Below, piece by piece: positions 17,397 through 27,157 of a stretch of 48,414 nucleotides of DNA. The stretch comes from Planctomycetota bacterium. Lineage in GTDB: Bacteria; Planctomycetota; Phycisphaerae; UBA1845; Fen-1342. The notes under the pieces were generated by a model. That model saw nothing but the letters and a program-made list of their open reading frames with translations. It was not told the DNA's origin and searched no databases. A program made the position numbers and the translations under genes. The stretch's first letter is position 1; each line of letters begins with the position of its first letter. Where the stretch lies: positions 1 through 48,414 of the forward strand of contig JAHJAR010000049.1 of the NCBI GenBank assembly GCA_018814045.1. The letters are read 5' to 3'.

Positions 17397-19724
17397 ATGT
17401 GGACCGGGTTGATCGCGTGCCTGGCGCTATTGCCGCAGACGGCACCACCACAAGCGTGGGTGGGCGTTTCCATGGCCGTGCACGGCGAGAAGATCGAGGT
17501 TGAGCAGCAGACCTTTCCGCACGGTATCCGCCTTATCGACGTGCTCAGCGACAGTCCCGCCGAGGCTGCGGGGCTGCTGACGGGGGACGTCATCGTCACC
17601 ATGTCGGGGGTGGATTTCGACTGCCCGGCCGATGAGTTGCTCGAGCGTTTCCGCGCTGCGCTCAAGTCACACGACCCCGGCGACACCATCTCGTTCACGG
17701 TCTTTCGCGACACGGTCGAGCAGCAGGCCACGCTGGATGGCAAGCCGTTCGAAGAACCGGTCGTCTGGGATAATCCCGGCGCAGCGCTGGAATCACGGCC
17801 ACCGGGGACGAGGCTGGAGTTAGTGGTGCAACGCGTGCGGGGTCTGCGCACCGTCACCGTCGAACTGGTAGCGCGCCCCGAGAATCCGGGGAGTGTGCAT
17901 GTGATCCCGGCGAACGAACAGATCTTCGAGCATCCCGTGCCGCTCCTGCCCACTGAGCAACTGGCCGAGGCGCTCATCGATCACTTCGCCGCGCGCGACG
18001 ACTACCGCGATCTGCGTGCGCGGCTAGCCGGTTTGGTCGCGGAGGGCGACGAGTATCGCCTGAGCCGCTTCGCCTACGCCATGCGCGAGCCGTTTGCGAT
18101 GCCCAATCTGGCGCGGCAGATCGCGGACGTGCCGCAGAGTTTGCCGGGCCTGTTGGCGCACGGCGGCACCTGGCTCGACCTGCCACCGGAGCAGACGCGC
18201 GCCCCGCGGCTGCAAACGGGCCTTTCCGTGCAGGAGCACGCGGCGCAGATTGCCGCCGTCCTGAGCGTGGCACAGGGGCTCCACGAGCGGGCCTTCGCCG
18301 GCCTGAGTGCGGAGGAGCGTACGTTCTTGCGCGAGACGGTCTCGGCGATGGGCAGCTCGTTCGTCGAGAACATCATGATCGAGCGCGACGGGGACCGGGA
18401 GCGGCTCAAGCGCGTCAAGCGTCTATGTCGCCTGGCGGCCAAGGTCGATACGGCCCGCCTGGCCGAAGCGGCCATCCGCCTTACGCCCCTGCTGGAGACG
18501 AGCTACTTGAAGGGTCTGCGCAAAGACCTGTCCGGGGCGACGCCGGGCATCATTCTCAAGCATGACACGGAGTTGGGGCCGATCGTCTTCGCCGGTCCGG
18601 GTGACGACTGGCATCGTGAGCCGGCCGCGGTGATTGTGGACCTGGGCGGCGACGATTTCTACACCAACCAGATGCAGAGCCCCTTCTCCATCGTCGTTGA
18701 CCTCGACGGCAACGATACGCACCAGGCCACGTTCGAGTTCGCGCAGGGCTGCGGCCTGTTGGGCATCGCCCTGCTCTACGATCACGCCGGCGACGACCGC
18801 TACCTGGCTCGGCGCTGGGCCCAGGGTTCGGCCGCCGTCGGAGTCGGGGTGCTGTACGATCGCCAGGGGAACGACACCTATCGCGGCGCCGAATTCAGTC
18901 AGGGCGCGGCTTTTCGCGGCGTGGGGTTGCTGATCGACGCGGCGGGCGACGATCGCTATGAGGCGCCGCGCTGCGCCCAGGCGCTGGGCTTGCCGGGTGG
19001 CTTTGCCGGGCTGATCGAACGCGGCGGCAACGATCACTACTACTGTGGCGGCCGGGACCTGTCCACCTACGGCACACAGGGCATCTTCGAAGGCTGGGGG
19101 CAGGGCTGCGCATCCGGCTTTCGCGGCGTGGCTTCCGGAGGTATCGCCCTGCTGCTGGATGAGCGTGGGGACGATGTTTACGAAGCGGGCAATTTCTCGC
19201 AGGGGGGCGGATATTACTTCGGCTGGGGTTGCCTGGTCGATCGGGCCGGTTCCGACCGCTATCTCGGTTCGCGCTACGCGCAGGCCTTCGCGGCCCACCA
19301 AGCCATGGGGTTCCTCGAAGACCACGCCGGCGATGACTTCTATCAGAACCGCATGGGCGTCGGCCAATCGTGCTCATGGGACCAGACGGTCACGGTGTTA
19401 CTGGATCACGCCGGGGACGATGTTTACTCCTGTGGCGGTTTCGCGCTGGCGGCCGCGGCGCACAACGGTTTCGCGCTGCTGGTCGACTATGCCGGTCGCG
19501 ACAATTACGTCAGCAACCAGGGGCGGGCCCGTGCCAGTGGAAACGACTATCACGGCGGGACGAGCTTCGCGCTGTTGCTCGACCTGGGTGGGGCGGATGA
19601 CAGGTACGCGGCGCCGGGCGCGAACGCGTCAATCCGCCACCACGACGAGCACGCGTTCTTCGCCGACGTCCCGGGTGACCTGAGCGAAGCCGTGCGCGCA
19701 TTCCAGCAGTGGATTCGCGAGTGA
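17397..19724 (+). CDS. PDZ-domain protein with about twelve 27-residue D-x-x-G-D-D-x-Y repeats
   Basis: A 775-aa, probably exported protein of unknown function. GGAGG precedes the ATG by 9 bases; the first 20 residues form a short, weak signal peptide ending PPQA. Residues about 20-110 are a PDZ-like domain (GIRLIDVLSDSPAEAAGLLTGD). A helical middle region (about 180-400) follows. Residues about 415-742 hold roughly twelve tandem repeats of about 27 residues. Each begins D-x-x-G-[DN]-D-x-Y and continues with a Gln-Gly and a hydrophobic strand ending LLxD. The regular Asp/Gly spacing suggests a beta-helix or RTX-like calcium-binding solenoid. No catalytic motif is seen. It might be a cell-surface sensor or adhesin. 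Confidence 0.8.
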   Translation: MWTGLIACLALLPQTAPPQAWVGVSMAVHGEKIEVEQQTFPHGIRLIDVLSDSPAEAAGLLTGDVIVTMSGVDFDCPADELLERFRAALKSHDPGDTISFTVFRDTVEQQATLDGKPFEEPVVWDNPGAALESRPPGTRLELVVQRVRGLRTVTVELVARPENPGSVHVIPANEQIFEHPVPLLPTEQLAEALIDHFAARDDYRDLRARLAGLVAEGDEYRLSRFAYAMREPFAMPNLARQIADVPQSLPGLLAHGGTWLDLPPEQTRAPRLQTGLSVQEHAAQIAAVLSVAQGLHERAFAGLSAEERTFLRETVSAMGSSFVENIMIERDGDRERLKRVKRLCRLAAKVDTARLAEAAIRLTPLLETSYLKGLRKDLSGATPGIILKHDTELGPIVFAGPGDDWHREPAAVIVDLGGDDFYTNQMQSPFSIVVDLDGNDTHQATFEFAQGCGLLGIALLYDHAGDDRYLARRWAQGSAAVGVGVLYDRQGNDTYRGAEFSQGAAFRGVGLLIDAAGDDRYEAPRCAQALGLPGGFAGLIERGGNDHYYCGGRDLSTYGTQGIFEGWGQGCASGFRGVASGGIALLLDERGDDVYEAGNFSQGGGYYFGWGCLVDRAGSDRYLGSRYAQAFAAHQAMGFLEDHAGDDFYQNRMGVGQSCSWDQTVTVLLDHAGDDVYSCGGFALAAAAHNGFALLVDYAGRDNYVSNQGRARASGNDYHGGTSFALLLDLGGADDRYAAPGANASIRHHDEHAFFADVPGDLSEAVRAFQQWIRE

Positions 19725-19734
19725 GCTGCGTGGG

Positions 19735-19763
19735 TTGTAAAGATCGTCAAGCGGCCTGATAAT
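19735..19763 (+). promoter_or_regulatory. Sigma-70-like promoter for the permease-SPFH operon
   Basis: TTGTAA (19735-19740), exactly 17 bases, then GATAAT (19758-19763). The -10 overlaps an ATG at 19762, so transcription must begin downstream of that codon. This is why the start at 19789 is preferred for the first gene. Confidence 0.6.
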
Positions 19764-19788
19764 GGCGCGTTCCATCAAGGATGCGCCC

Positions 19789-21819
19789 ATGTGGTCTGTT
19801 GTCTCGGAGATCATCCGAGTTCTAAACGAGTCGGCCATCTACCTGCTGCTGGGCTTTGCGCTGGCCGGAGTGCTGCACGTCTATTTCAGCCGCAGTCCGC
19901 GTTTCATGCAACTACTGAGTGGCACAGGCACCAAGTCGGTTGTGCTGGCAGCTCTGTTGGGCATCCCGCTGCCGTTGTGCTCGTGCAGCGTGCTCCCGGC
20001 GGGCATAGCGCTGCGCAAGCAGGGCGCCAGCAAGGGCGCTACAGCCGCGTTTCTGGTCTCCGTCCCCGAGACGGACATTCTCTCGATCCTGCTGACTTAT
20101 GGCCTGCTCGGCCCGCTCATCGCCATCTTCCGGCCGTTGGCGGCGGCGGCAACCGCCATCGCGACGGGCTGCGCGATCAATTTGACCGAGCGGTGGGCAC
20201 GTCGCCAGGATACACCCGCAGCCACACCGGAGGCCCCTCCCGCGGCCCCGCCGGGTTGCGAATGCGAAACGCGACCGGGGGTAGTACGGACCGCTCTCAA
20301 GTATGGTTTCGTCGAGTTTTTCGACGACATCATTGGCTCGCTGATGGTCGGTCTTCTGCTCGGCGGCGTTATCACCGCGCTGCTGCCCACGTTCGAGCTG
20401 ACACGTTTCATGGGCAACTCGCTGCTCATGATGCTGGCCATGCTGGTCATCGGCATCCCGATGTACGTGTGCGCCGCGTCGTCGACGCCGATCGCCGTGG
20501 GGTTGATCGCCACCGGCGTCAGCCCCGGGGCCGCGCTGGTGTTCCTGTTGGCCGGCCCGGCGACGAACATGGCGACGTTTACGGTGCTCCTGCAACACCT
20601 GGGCCGTCTGGCCACGGTTGTCTACGTGGTCTGCATCGCCGTAATCAGCGTGTTGATGGGCCTGTGGCTCGATGCCATCGTGTACTCGGCATCGGCACCG
20701 ATATCGCTGATTGCCGTGCCGGTGGCCGAATACACGATCGGTCCCGTCAAGGGCGCCGCCGCCCTGGCGTTTCTGTTACTGACCATCCTGAGCCTGCGGC
20801 GGACTCGCTGGCTGGAACGGATGCTCGAACGGCTGCACGCGCGGACTGGACTGCGTCTGCGCCCGCGCGGGGCGAAGATCGCGGTGCTGGTCTGCCTAGT
20901 CGTGGGTTACCTGGGGACCGGCCTGTTCGTCGTCCGTCCGGGGGAGCGGGCCATTGTGACGCGCTTCGGCGCCATCACCCAACTCAACTTGCGGCCGGGC
21001 CTGCACTATCGTTGGCCGACGCCCTTCGGGCGGGCAGATATAGAATCGATCGTAGCGGCCAGGCGGGTCGAGTTGGGTTTTCGCCGCGCTGACGAGTCAC
21101 AAAACCTGGCCGGTGAGTCGTGGATGTTGACTGGCAACGAGGACATCATCGACATCAAGTGGGCGGTGCACTACCAGATCCAGGACTCGCCCGACGGGGG
21201 CATGTTGCGCGACTACCTCTACGGCGTCGGCGACAAGGAAGCCCTGATTCGCGGCGCCGCGGAATGGGCGATTCGCACCGCGGTCGGCAGTCGCGACATC
21301 GATACACTGCTGACCACGGCGCGCAGGACCGTGGAAGCCGCAATCCAGAGTGAGTTTCTGCAACCGGCGCTGGACCGGTGCGCGGCGGGCATCCGGATCA
21401 TCAAGGTCAACCTGCTGGACGTGCATGCCGCACCCGACGTTCATTATGCATTCCGCGACATCGCCAGCGCCGCGGAAGACAAGATGACGACCATCAATCT
21501 GGCCTACGAATACGACGAACGCGTTGTGCGTGAGGCCCGTGGTGAAGCAGCGCGGCGCGTGGCAGCGGCGCAGGGCCGGGGCACGCAGACCGCGCAGCAT
21601 GCGCGCGGCGAAGCCTTCGCGTTCCGCCAGCGGGTGGACGCCTATCGGCAGCATCCGGGCAGCACTCGTTTACGGCTCTATTTCGAGTCGGTCGATGGTG
21701 TTTTGGCGGAGCTGAAGAAATACGTGAATCTGTCGGCGACAGCGCTGAACCTGTGGCTGGTTGAAGACGGGCAAGCGACCCCGCTGCCGTTTGCACCGAG
21801 CGGTGCACCGCGGCGCTGA
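19789..21819 (+). CDS. Fusion of a Cu/Zn-efflux-type permease (SO_0444/ArsP-like) with an HflK-like SPFH domain
   Basis: A 676-aa protein. The ATG at 19789 has AAGGA 7 bases upstream; an earlier ATG (19762) lies inside the promoter. Residues 1 to about 340 form a permease of the SO_0444/ArsP superfamily with about eight membrane segments. It has the conserved PLPLCSCSVLPAG (first Cys near residue 64), the SVPETDILS motif, a Cys-x-Cys in the cytoplasmic linker (about 157-159) and a second repeat with CAASSTPIA and GPATNMATF. After another membrane segment, residues about 363-676 are an SPFH domain of HflK type (VRPGERAIVTRFG, then LRPGLHYRWPTPFG) with a C-terminal coiled coil. Permeases of this group export metals or organoarsenicals; HflK forms membrane cages around FtsH. 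Two more SPFH genes follow at 20 bases and with overlap, so all three probably form one assembly. Confidence 0.88.
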   Translation: MWSVVSEIIRVLNESAIYLLLGFALAGVLHVYFSRSPRFMQLLSGTGTKSVVLAALLGIPLPLCSCSVLPAGIALRKQGASKGATAAFLVSVPETDILSILLTYGLLGPLIAIFRPLAAAATAIATGCAINLTERWARRQDTPAATPEAPPAAPPGCECETRPGVVRTALKYGFVEFFDDIIGSLMVGLLLGGVITALLPTFELTRFMGNSLLMMLAMLVIGIPMYVCAASSTPIAVGLIATGVSPGAALVFLLAGPATNMATFTVLLQHLGRLATVVYVVCIAVISVLMGLWLDAIVYSASAPISLIAVPVAEYTIGPVKGAAALAFLLLTILSLRRTRWLERMLERLHARTGLRLRPRGAKIAVLVCLVVGYLGTGLFVVRPGERAIVTRFGAITQLNLRPGLHYRWPTPFGRADIESIVAARRVELGFRRADESQNLAGESWMLTGNEDIIDIKWAVHYQIQDSPDGGMLRDYLYGVGDKEALIRGAAEWAIRTAVGSRDIDTLLTTARRTVEAAIQSEFLQPALDRCAAGIRIIKVNLLDVHAAPDVHYAFRDIASAAEDKMTTINLAYEYDERVVREARGEAARRVAAAQGRGTQTAQHARGEAFAFRQRVDAYRQHPGSTRLRLYFESVDGVLAELKKYVNLSATALNLWLVEDGQATPLPFAPSGAPRR

Positions 21820-21839
21820 CGGGACGGGAGAATCAGGCG

Positions 21840-22829
21840 ATGAAGATCATCATCGTTGTGGCACTGGCCATAGTCGTGGTTCTGCTCGCATGGTCGGTGT
21901 TCTTCACCGTGGATGAGACGCAGTTCGCCATCGTCGAGCGTTTTGGCGATCCAGTGGCGACGCACCTGACTCCGGGCCTGAAAGTGAAATGGCCGGCGCT
22001 GATCGATCAGGCCGTATTCTTCGACAAGCGCCTGCTGGTGTTGGATCTGCCGGGGCCTGGCCAGCCGGCGAAGGAATTCCTCACCAAGGACAAGAAGAAT
22101 ATCGAGGTCTACAGCTATGCCTGCTGGCGGATCGCCGATCCGCTGCTGTTCCTCCAGGCGGTGGGCAGCCGGACCGATGCCGATTTGGTTCTGAGCGAGA
22201 TCGTCATTTCGGAATTGGGCACGGTTCTGGGGCAGCACGATCTCTCCGCGCTGCTTTCCACCGATCCGACCGCGCTACGGTTGGAGCAGATCATGACGCA
22301 GATCCGCGAGGCCTGCGCCAAGGGGGACAAGGAAAAGTGGCGTGGGGCCGAGGAGGAGTACGGCATCGAAATCGTCGACTTCCGGATCAAACGCGTCAAT
22401 TTTCCGGACCAGAACCGCACCAGCGTGTTTGAACGCATGCGCGCGGAACGCAAACGCATCGCCACCCGCTACCGCAGCGAGGGCGCGGAAGAGGCCGCCA
22501 AGCTCCAGGCCGAGGCCGACAAGAAACGCACCGAGATCCTCGCCACGGCCTACCGCCAGGCCCAGGAGATCGAGGGCCAGGCCGATGCCGAGGCGACGCG
22601 CATCTATGCCGAGGCCTATGGCGCCGACACGGAGTTTTACGAGTTCCTGCGCACGTTGGAGTCTTACAAGAGCGCCTTGGCCAAGACGACCACGTTGATC
22701 CTGCCGGCGGACTCGCCCTACCTGAGCCTGCTGCGCACCGGCTCAAACCTGATGCAGACTATGCAAGCCCCGACGGATTCCGCCCCACCAAGGACAAGCG
22801 CCGATGGCACGCAACCACAGCAAAACTAA
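21840..22829 (+). CDS. HflC-like SPFH protein
   Basis: A 329-aa membrane protein of the HflC branch of SPFH/stomatin proteins. GGGAG precedes the ATG, 20 bases after the permease-HflK fusion. One N-terminal membrane segment (about 2-22) is followed by VDETQFAIVERFGDPV, LTPGLKVKWP and, near residue 190, the HflC-typical IEIVDFRIKRVNFPDQ segment. A long charged coiled coil rich in Ala/Glu/Lys (about 210-265) and a TLILPADSPYLSLLRT tail complete it. HflC pairs with HflK to form a periplasmic cage that controls FtsH. The partner here may be the downstream HflK, the fused HflK domain, or both. Confidence 0.92.
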   Translation: MKIIIVVALAIVVVLLAWSVFFTVDETQFAIVERFGDPVATHLTPGLKVKWPALIDQAVFFDKRLLVLDLPGPGQPAKEFLTKDKKNIEVYSYACWRIADPLLFLQAVGSRTDADLVLSEIVISELGTVLGQHDLSALLSTDPTALRLEQIMTQIREACAKGDKEKWRGAEEEYGIEIVDFRIKRVNFPDQNRTSVFERMRAERKRIATRYRSEGAEEAAKLQAEADKKRTEILATAYRQAQEIEGQADAEATRIYAEAYGADTEFYEFLRTLESYKSALAKTTTLILPADSPYLSLLRTGSNLMQTMQAPTDSAPPRTSADGTQPQQN

Positions 22830-23772
22830 GCGCACCCGGCGGTGGTGGCTGCGTCCGGGGACGGTGGGCCTGATCGCCGGCGTACTGGCCGCGGTGGTTT
22901 GGCTGGGGTCGGGCTTCTACACGATCGATTCGAACGAGCGGGGCGTCCTGACGCGCTTCGGCAGCTTCCGGGCCAAGGTGCAGCCTGGAATTCACTGGGC
23001 CTGGCCGTGGCCGATCGACCGGGTCCGTGTGCCGCCCGGCACCACGCAGGTCAGAAGCATCGAGGTCGGCTTCAAGACGCTGGGGTGGCTATCCTCTGAA
23101 CCGCGCCGCTCCGACATGCTCACGGGCGACGAGAACATCCTCAAGATCATGATGGTCGTCCAATACCGCGTGCATCTGGACAAGACGCGGGGCTCGGCCG
23201 CCTACCTGTTTGAGACTGAGGAACCGCACTGGCTGGTCGAGCGCGCGGTTGAATACGCGCTGATTAGTGAGGTCGCCGCGCGCGCGGTGGATGACGTGCT
23301 GACGACGGCGAAGCAAGAGGTGCAGCACAACGTGATCAAGACGGCGCAGCAACGCCTCGACGAGTACGAGGCGGGCATCGTGCTCGTGGGGGGCAACCTG
23401 CAAACGGTCAGCCCGCCGGCGATGGGCGGCGTTTCGGAAGCATTCAAGGATGTTGCCAGCGCCAAAAAGGACGCCGAACGCAAGATCGACGAAGCGCGCG
23501 AGTACGAAAGCCAGACCATCCCTCAGGCCAACGGACAGGCCCAGGAGATGGTCAGCCGAGCCCAGGCCTACTACGCCGACCGCGTGGCCCGGGCCCAGGG
23601 CGACGCCCACCGCTTCCTGAGTGTGCTGGCCGAATACCGGCGGGCCCGGGAAATCACCCGCACGCGGGTGTTTCTGGAGGCCATGGAGCGGATCCTGTCG
23701 CAAGTGAAAGTGATCGTCGTTGAGCGAACCGACGCGGCCACAGCGTCCGGGATCACGATCGTTGAGCAGTGA
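22804..23772 (+). CDS. HflK-like SPFH protein
   Basis: A 322-aa SPFH protein that starts 26 bases inside the end of hflC, so the two are co-translated. A basic cytoplasmic N-terminus precedes one membrane segment (about 20-39). Then come YTIDSNERGVLTRFGSFR and VQPGIHWAWPWP, the HflK signature, and a GDENILKIMMVVQYRV strand. The coiled coil contains KDAERKIDEAREYES. It lacks the Gly-rich N-terminal extension of E. coli HflK. This is the second HflK-type domain in the operon, so one may have specialised for the permease. Confidence 0.92.
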   Translation: MARNHSKTKRTRRWWLRPGTVGLIAGVLAAVVWLGSGFYTIDSNERGVLTRFGSFRAKVQPGIHWAWPWPIDRVRVPPGTTQVRSIEVGFKTLGWLSSEPRRSDMLTGDENILKIMMVVQYRVHLDKTRGSAAYLFETEEPHWLVERAVEYALISEVAARAVDDVLTTAKQEVQHNVIKTAQQRLDEYEAGIVLVGGNLQTVSPPAMGGVSEAFKDVASAKKDAERKIDEAREYESQTIPQANGQAQEMVSRAQAYYADRVARAQGDAHRFLSVLAEYRRAREITRTRVFLEAMERILSQVKVIVVERTDAATASGITIVEQ

Positions 23773-23830
23773 CGCCCGACTCACCATTCAGCCCCCAATG
23801 TCAAGCATTTCTCATCAGGAGTGAGCAGGC

Positions 23831-26800
23831 ATGGCCGTTGGAAGACCACACGCAGCGCGACGCGGCGCGGGCCGCGTTTGTGCCATCGTCATCTTGTCCA
23901 TTCTGCCGCACGCCGGCGCCCAGGTGAGTTCGCCGACTACGCAACACGCCGCGCTGATACCCGCGCGCAAGGGCATCGGGGCGGCCGACCTGGCGACGTT
24001 GTACCGGCGTGGCACGCAGCGGATCTACCGGGGAGCTGCCCGCACGACGATTGGCATGCCCTGCGGCGGCATCGGTGCCGGGCAGCTTTACGTTCTGGGC
24101 GACGGTACGCTCGGTAAGTGGGACATCGATGGCCAGCGCCGTTTCAGCGGTCATGGGGCAGACAGCTACCGCACCTACCGCCCGGAGCAGCCGATCGCCC
24201 AGGGCTTCGCGCTGGGTGTCGTCGACTCGGCTGGCAATGCTACGAGCTTGACGCTGGATGACGCTGGCTACGACGCGATCGAGTTCGTAGGTGAATATCC
24301 GGTCGCCCGCATCCGCTATCGTTCCCGGGCGCAGGCGGCCCCGCCGGTGCACGTCGACCTGGAGGTCTTCAGCCCGTTTATCCCGCTCGATGCCCGTGCC
24401 TCGGCCTACCCGGCCACGGTTCTGCGTTTCACTGTTGCGAACTGGTCGGATGGGCCGGTGGAGGTGGCCCTGGGCGGCTGGTTGGAGAACATGGCCGGCC
24501 GGGAGGCGCCATCCTCCCTGACCATCAAGCGCCGCAATCGCTGCGTCACCGAGGGCGGGTTGGCGTCCGTTCTGATGGATGTCGCTGAGCGGCGGCCACC
24601 GCAGCCCGACGCGCCGGTGGTGCGCGTCCTGCACGACTTCGAAGCGGGCTCGTACGCTGGGTGGGCCGCCAGCGGTGAGGCCTTCGGCCAGCAGCCGGCC
24701 GACGGCAAGGTCGGTAACCAGAACGACGTCACCGGCTTCGAGGGCGAGCACCTGGTCAATAGCTACGCCAGCAGCGATCAGTCCACGGGCCGGCTGACCA
24801 GCACACCGTTCAGAATCGAGCTGCCCTACATTACGTTTCTGCTCGGCGGCGGACAGCATCCGGGCCAGACGTGCCTCAACCTTGTCATCGATGACAAGGT
24901 GGTTCGCAGTGCCACCGGGCGGAACCGCGAACAACTCACCCGCTACGCGTGGGATGTGTCCGGATTCACCGGTCAGGAGGCCCGTTTCGAGATCGTGGAC
25001 GAGCACTCCGGTGCGTGGGGGCACGTCAATGTGGACCAGATCGCCGTCACCAACGCCGTGCCAGCCGAGTTTTCCGACTACGACCGCCAGGCGCTCAATT
25101 TCGGCGAGCTGGCCCTGACACTGGTCGGCGAAGGCGCGGCGATGGCCCAGTGGGAGGGACGCGACGAGTTCATCCGCGCGCTAGGGCAGCCGGGTGTCCC
25201 AGCAGTTTCGCAGGCGGAAGCGAGCCTCGAACGCCCGCTGGTCGGCGCCGTCACCAGTCGCTTCGCGCTGCCCGCTAGTGAGTCGCGTACGGTCACGTTC
25301 GTCGTCTCGTGGTACTTCCCGAACCTGCATACCGAGCACGGCGTGATGTACAGCAACTGGTTCGATGGCGCCGGCGACGTCGCTCGGCAACTGGCCGCCA
25401 ATCTCGAGCAACTTCGCCAGGACACGCTGCTCTTTTGCGACACGTATTACGAGCAGACCACGCTGCCGCGCTGGCTGGTGGCGCGGCTGATGATGCCCGT
25501 TTCGACGCTGGCCACGGGCACGTCGCAATGGTGGAAGAATGGGCGCTTCTGGGCCTGGGAGGGCGTCGGCTGCTGTGCGGGCACCTGCACGCACGTGTGG
25601 AACTACGCCCAGGCGCACGCTTGGCTTTTCCCGGAGTTGGCCCGTTCTACCCGTTCGCTTCAGGATTTGTGCGACGGTTTTGACGGGAAGACCGGGCTGG
25701 TCGGCTTTCGTTCGAACCGCGCCTACGCCGCGGACGGACAGGCCAGCACAGTCCTCAAGTGCTACCGCGAGCATCGCAACTCGGCCAACTTGGAGTTCCT
25801 GCGTCTGCACTGGCCGCGGATCAAGCTGGCCCTGGAGTACCTTATCGAGCAGGACGCCAACGCCGACGGCATCATCGAAAACTCGCAGCACAACACTTTC
25901 GACATCAACTTTGTCGGCCCCAACACGTTCGTCGGCTCGTTGTACCTCGCCGCGCTGCGCGCCGGCGAGCAGATGGCGCTGCTCATGAACGAACCGCACA
26001 CGGCGCAGCGCTACCAGGCAATCCACGAGGCCGGCAGCAAGTGGACCGCGGAGAACCTCTTCAACGGCGAGTACTTCGAGCAGCGCCTCCCAGCCGCTAG
26101 CAACGCCGATTGGCAGTATGGCAGCGGCTGTCTGTCCGATCAGGTCTTCGGCCAGAATTGGGCCCACCAGCTCGACCTCGGCTACGTCTATCCCGTCGCA
26201 CAGGTGCGCGACGCGTTGCGCGCGGTTTTCAAGTACAACTGGGCGCTCGATGTCGGCCCTTACAACGAGGAGTATCCGCCCGAACGCTGGTTTGCGCAGG
26301 CCGAGGAGCCCGGGCTATTCGTCTGCACCTGGCCGCGGGGCGGACGCCCCGAGAAGCCGGTGCGCTACCGTGACGAGGTTTGGACCGGAAGCGAATACCA
26401 GGTGGCCGCGGGGATGACCTGGGAGGGACTGCTCGACGAAGCCCTGCTTGTTGTGCAATCGATCGAGCAGCGCTACGACGGCACCCGGCACAACCCCTGG
26501 AATGAGGTGGAGTGCGGTGACCACTATGCCCGGGCGCTGGCCTCGTGGGGCGTACTGCAAGCCCTGGAGACGTACACGTACGACGGACCGGCCGGCCGGC
26601 TTGGATTCGCCCCGCGCATCCGGCCGGAGAAATCCCAGTGCTTTTTCTCAGCGGCGCGTGGCTGGGGGACGCTTGGGCAGAAACGCCAGCGACGCTACCA
26701 GGAGAACAGCATCCACATCAAATGGGGAGAGTTGCGGCTGACCGTACTGTCGGTGGCGCGGCCGGCTGGCATCGACCCGGAACAGGTCCGCGCCCAGGCG

Positions 26801-26944
26801 GGAGTGCGGCTCGGCGACGATCAACTCGCCTGGCAGAAGCTGGCCGTGGAGGTGCAGCAGCACGCGGATCACTATGAGCTGCACTTTGCCGAGCCGCTTA
26901 CGTTACGGGCGGGATGGCGCCTGGACACCGTCCTGACCTGGTAG
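23831..26944 (+). CDS. GH116-family beta-glucosidase/glucosylceramidase with inserted lectin-like domain
   Basis: A 1037-aa secreted glycoside hydrolase; AGGAG lies before the ATG and a signal peptide ends near AGAQ (about residue 31). The N-terminal GBA2-like beta-sandwich begins with IGMPCGGIGAGQLYVLGDG (about 74-92). Into it is inserted a roughly 140-residue jelly-roll module (about 265-407: VLHDFEAGSYAGW to WGHVNVDQIAVTN) of the kind seen in planctomycete GH32 and sulfatase-linked proteins. The C-terminal (alpha/alpha)6 barrel carries the likely nucleophile E577 (WAWEGVGCC) and acid/base D691 (HNTFDINFVGP), matched by analogy to human GBA2. GH116 enzymes act on beta-glucosides, beta-xylosides or glucosylceramide; the substrate here is unknown. 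It starts 58 bases after hflK, so it may share the transcript. Confidence 0.9.
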   Translation: MAVGRPHAARRGAGRVCAIVILSILPHAGAQVSSPTTQHAALIPARKGIGAADLATLYRRGTQRIYRGAARTTIGMPCGGIGAGQLYVLGDGTLGKWDIDGQRRFSGHGADSYRTYRPEQPIAQGFALGVVDSAGNATSLTLDDAGYDAIEFVGEYPVARIRYRSRAQAAPPVHVDLEVFSPFIPLDARASAYPATVLRFTVANWSDGPVEVALGGWLENMAGREAPSSLTIKRRNRCVTEGGLASVLMDVAERRPPQPDAPVVRVLHDFEAGSYAGWAASGEAFGQQPADGKVGNQNDVTGFEGEHLVNSYASSDQSTGRLTSTPFRIELPYITFLLGGGQHPGQTCLNLVIDDKVVRSATGRNREQLTRYAWDVSGFTGQEARFEIVDEHSGAWGHVNVDQIAVTNAVPAEFSDYDRQALNFGELALTLVGEGAAMAQWEGRDEFIRALGQPGVPAVSQAEASLERPLVGAVTSRFALPASESRTVTFVVSWYFPNLHTEHGVMYSNWFDGAGDVARQLAANLEQLRQDTLLFCDTYYEQTTLPRWLVARLMMPVSTLATGTSQWWKNGRFWAWEGVGCCAGTCTHVWNYAQAHAWLFPELARSTRSLQDLCDGFDGKTGLVGFRSNRAYAADGQASTVLKCYREHRNSANLEFLRLHWPRIKLALEYLIEQDANADGIIENSQHNTFDINFVGPNTFVGSLYLAALRAGEQMALLMNEPHTAQRYQAIHEAGSKWTAENLFNGEYFEQRLPAASNADWQYGSGCLSDQVFGQNWAHQLDLGYVYPVAQVRDALRAVFKYNWALDVGPYNEEYPPERWFAQAEEPGLFVCTWPRGGRPEKPVRYRDEVWTGSEYQVAAGMTWEGLLDEALLVVQSIEQRYDGTRHNPWNEVECGDHYARALASWGVLQALETYTYDGPAGRLGFAPRIRPEKSQCFFSAARGWGTLGQKRQRRYQENSIHIKWGELRLTVLSVARPAGIDPEQVRAQAGVRLGDDQLAWQKLAVEVQQHADHYELHFAEPLTLRAGWRLDTVLTW

Positions 26945-27157
26945 CCCGCTTCCGACCACACGTGCCGATTTCCCGATTGCCCAACTTCCGGCTTGCTGCC
27001 GTGTCGGAACCAACGAGCGAAATATTCCCGCAGGGCTCCCGAATCCTCTCCGGGGCCGGGCACCGCGCCCGCACTATCGAAAAGCGTACGCGCCGGCAGA
27101 GCGCTCGCCGGCGCCTTGGGATACGTCGATTTGGCTCGTAACACCGGAGATCATGTC

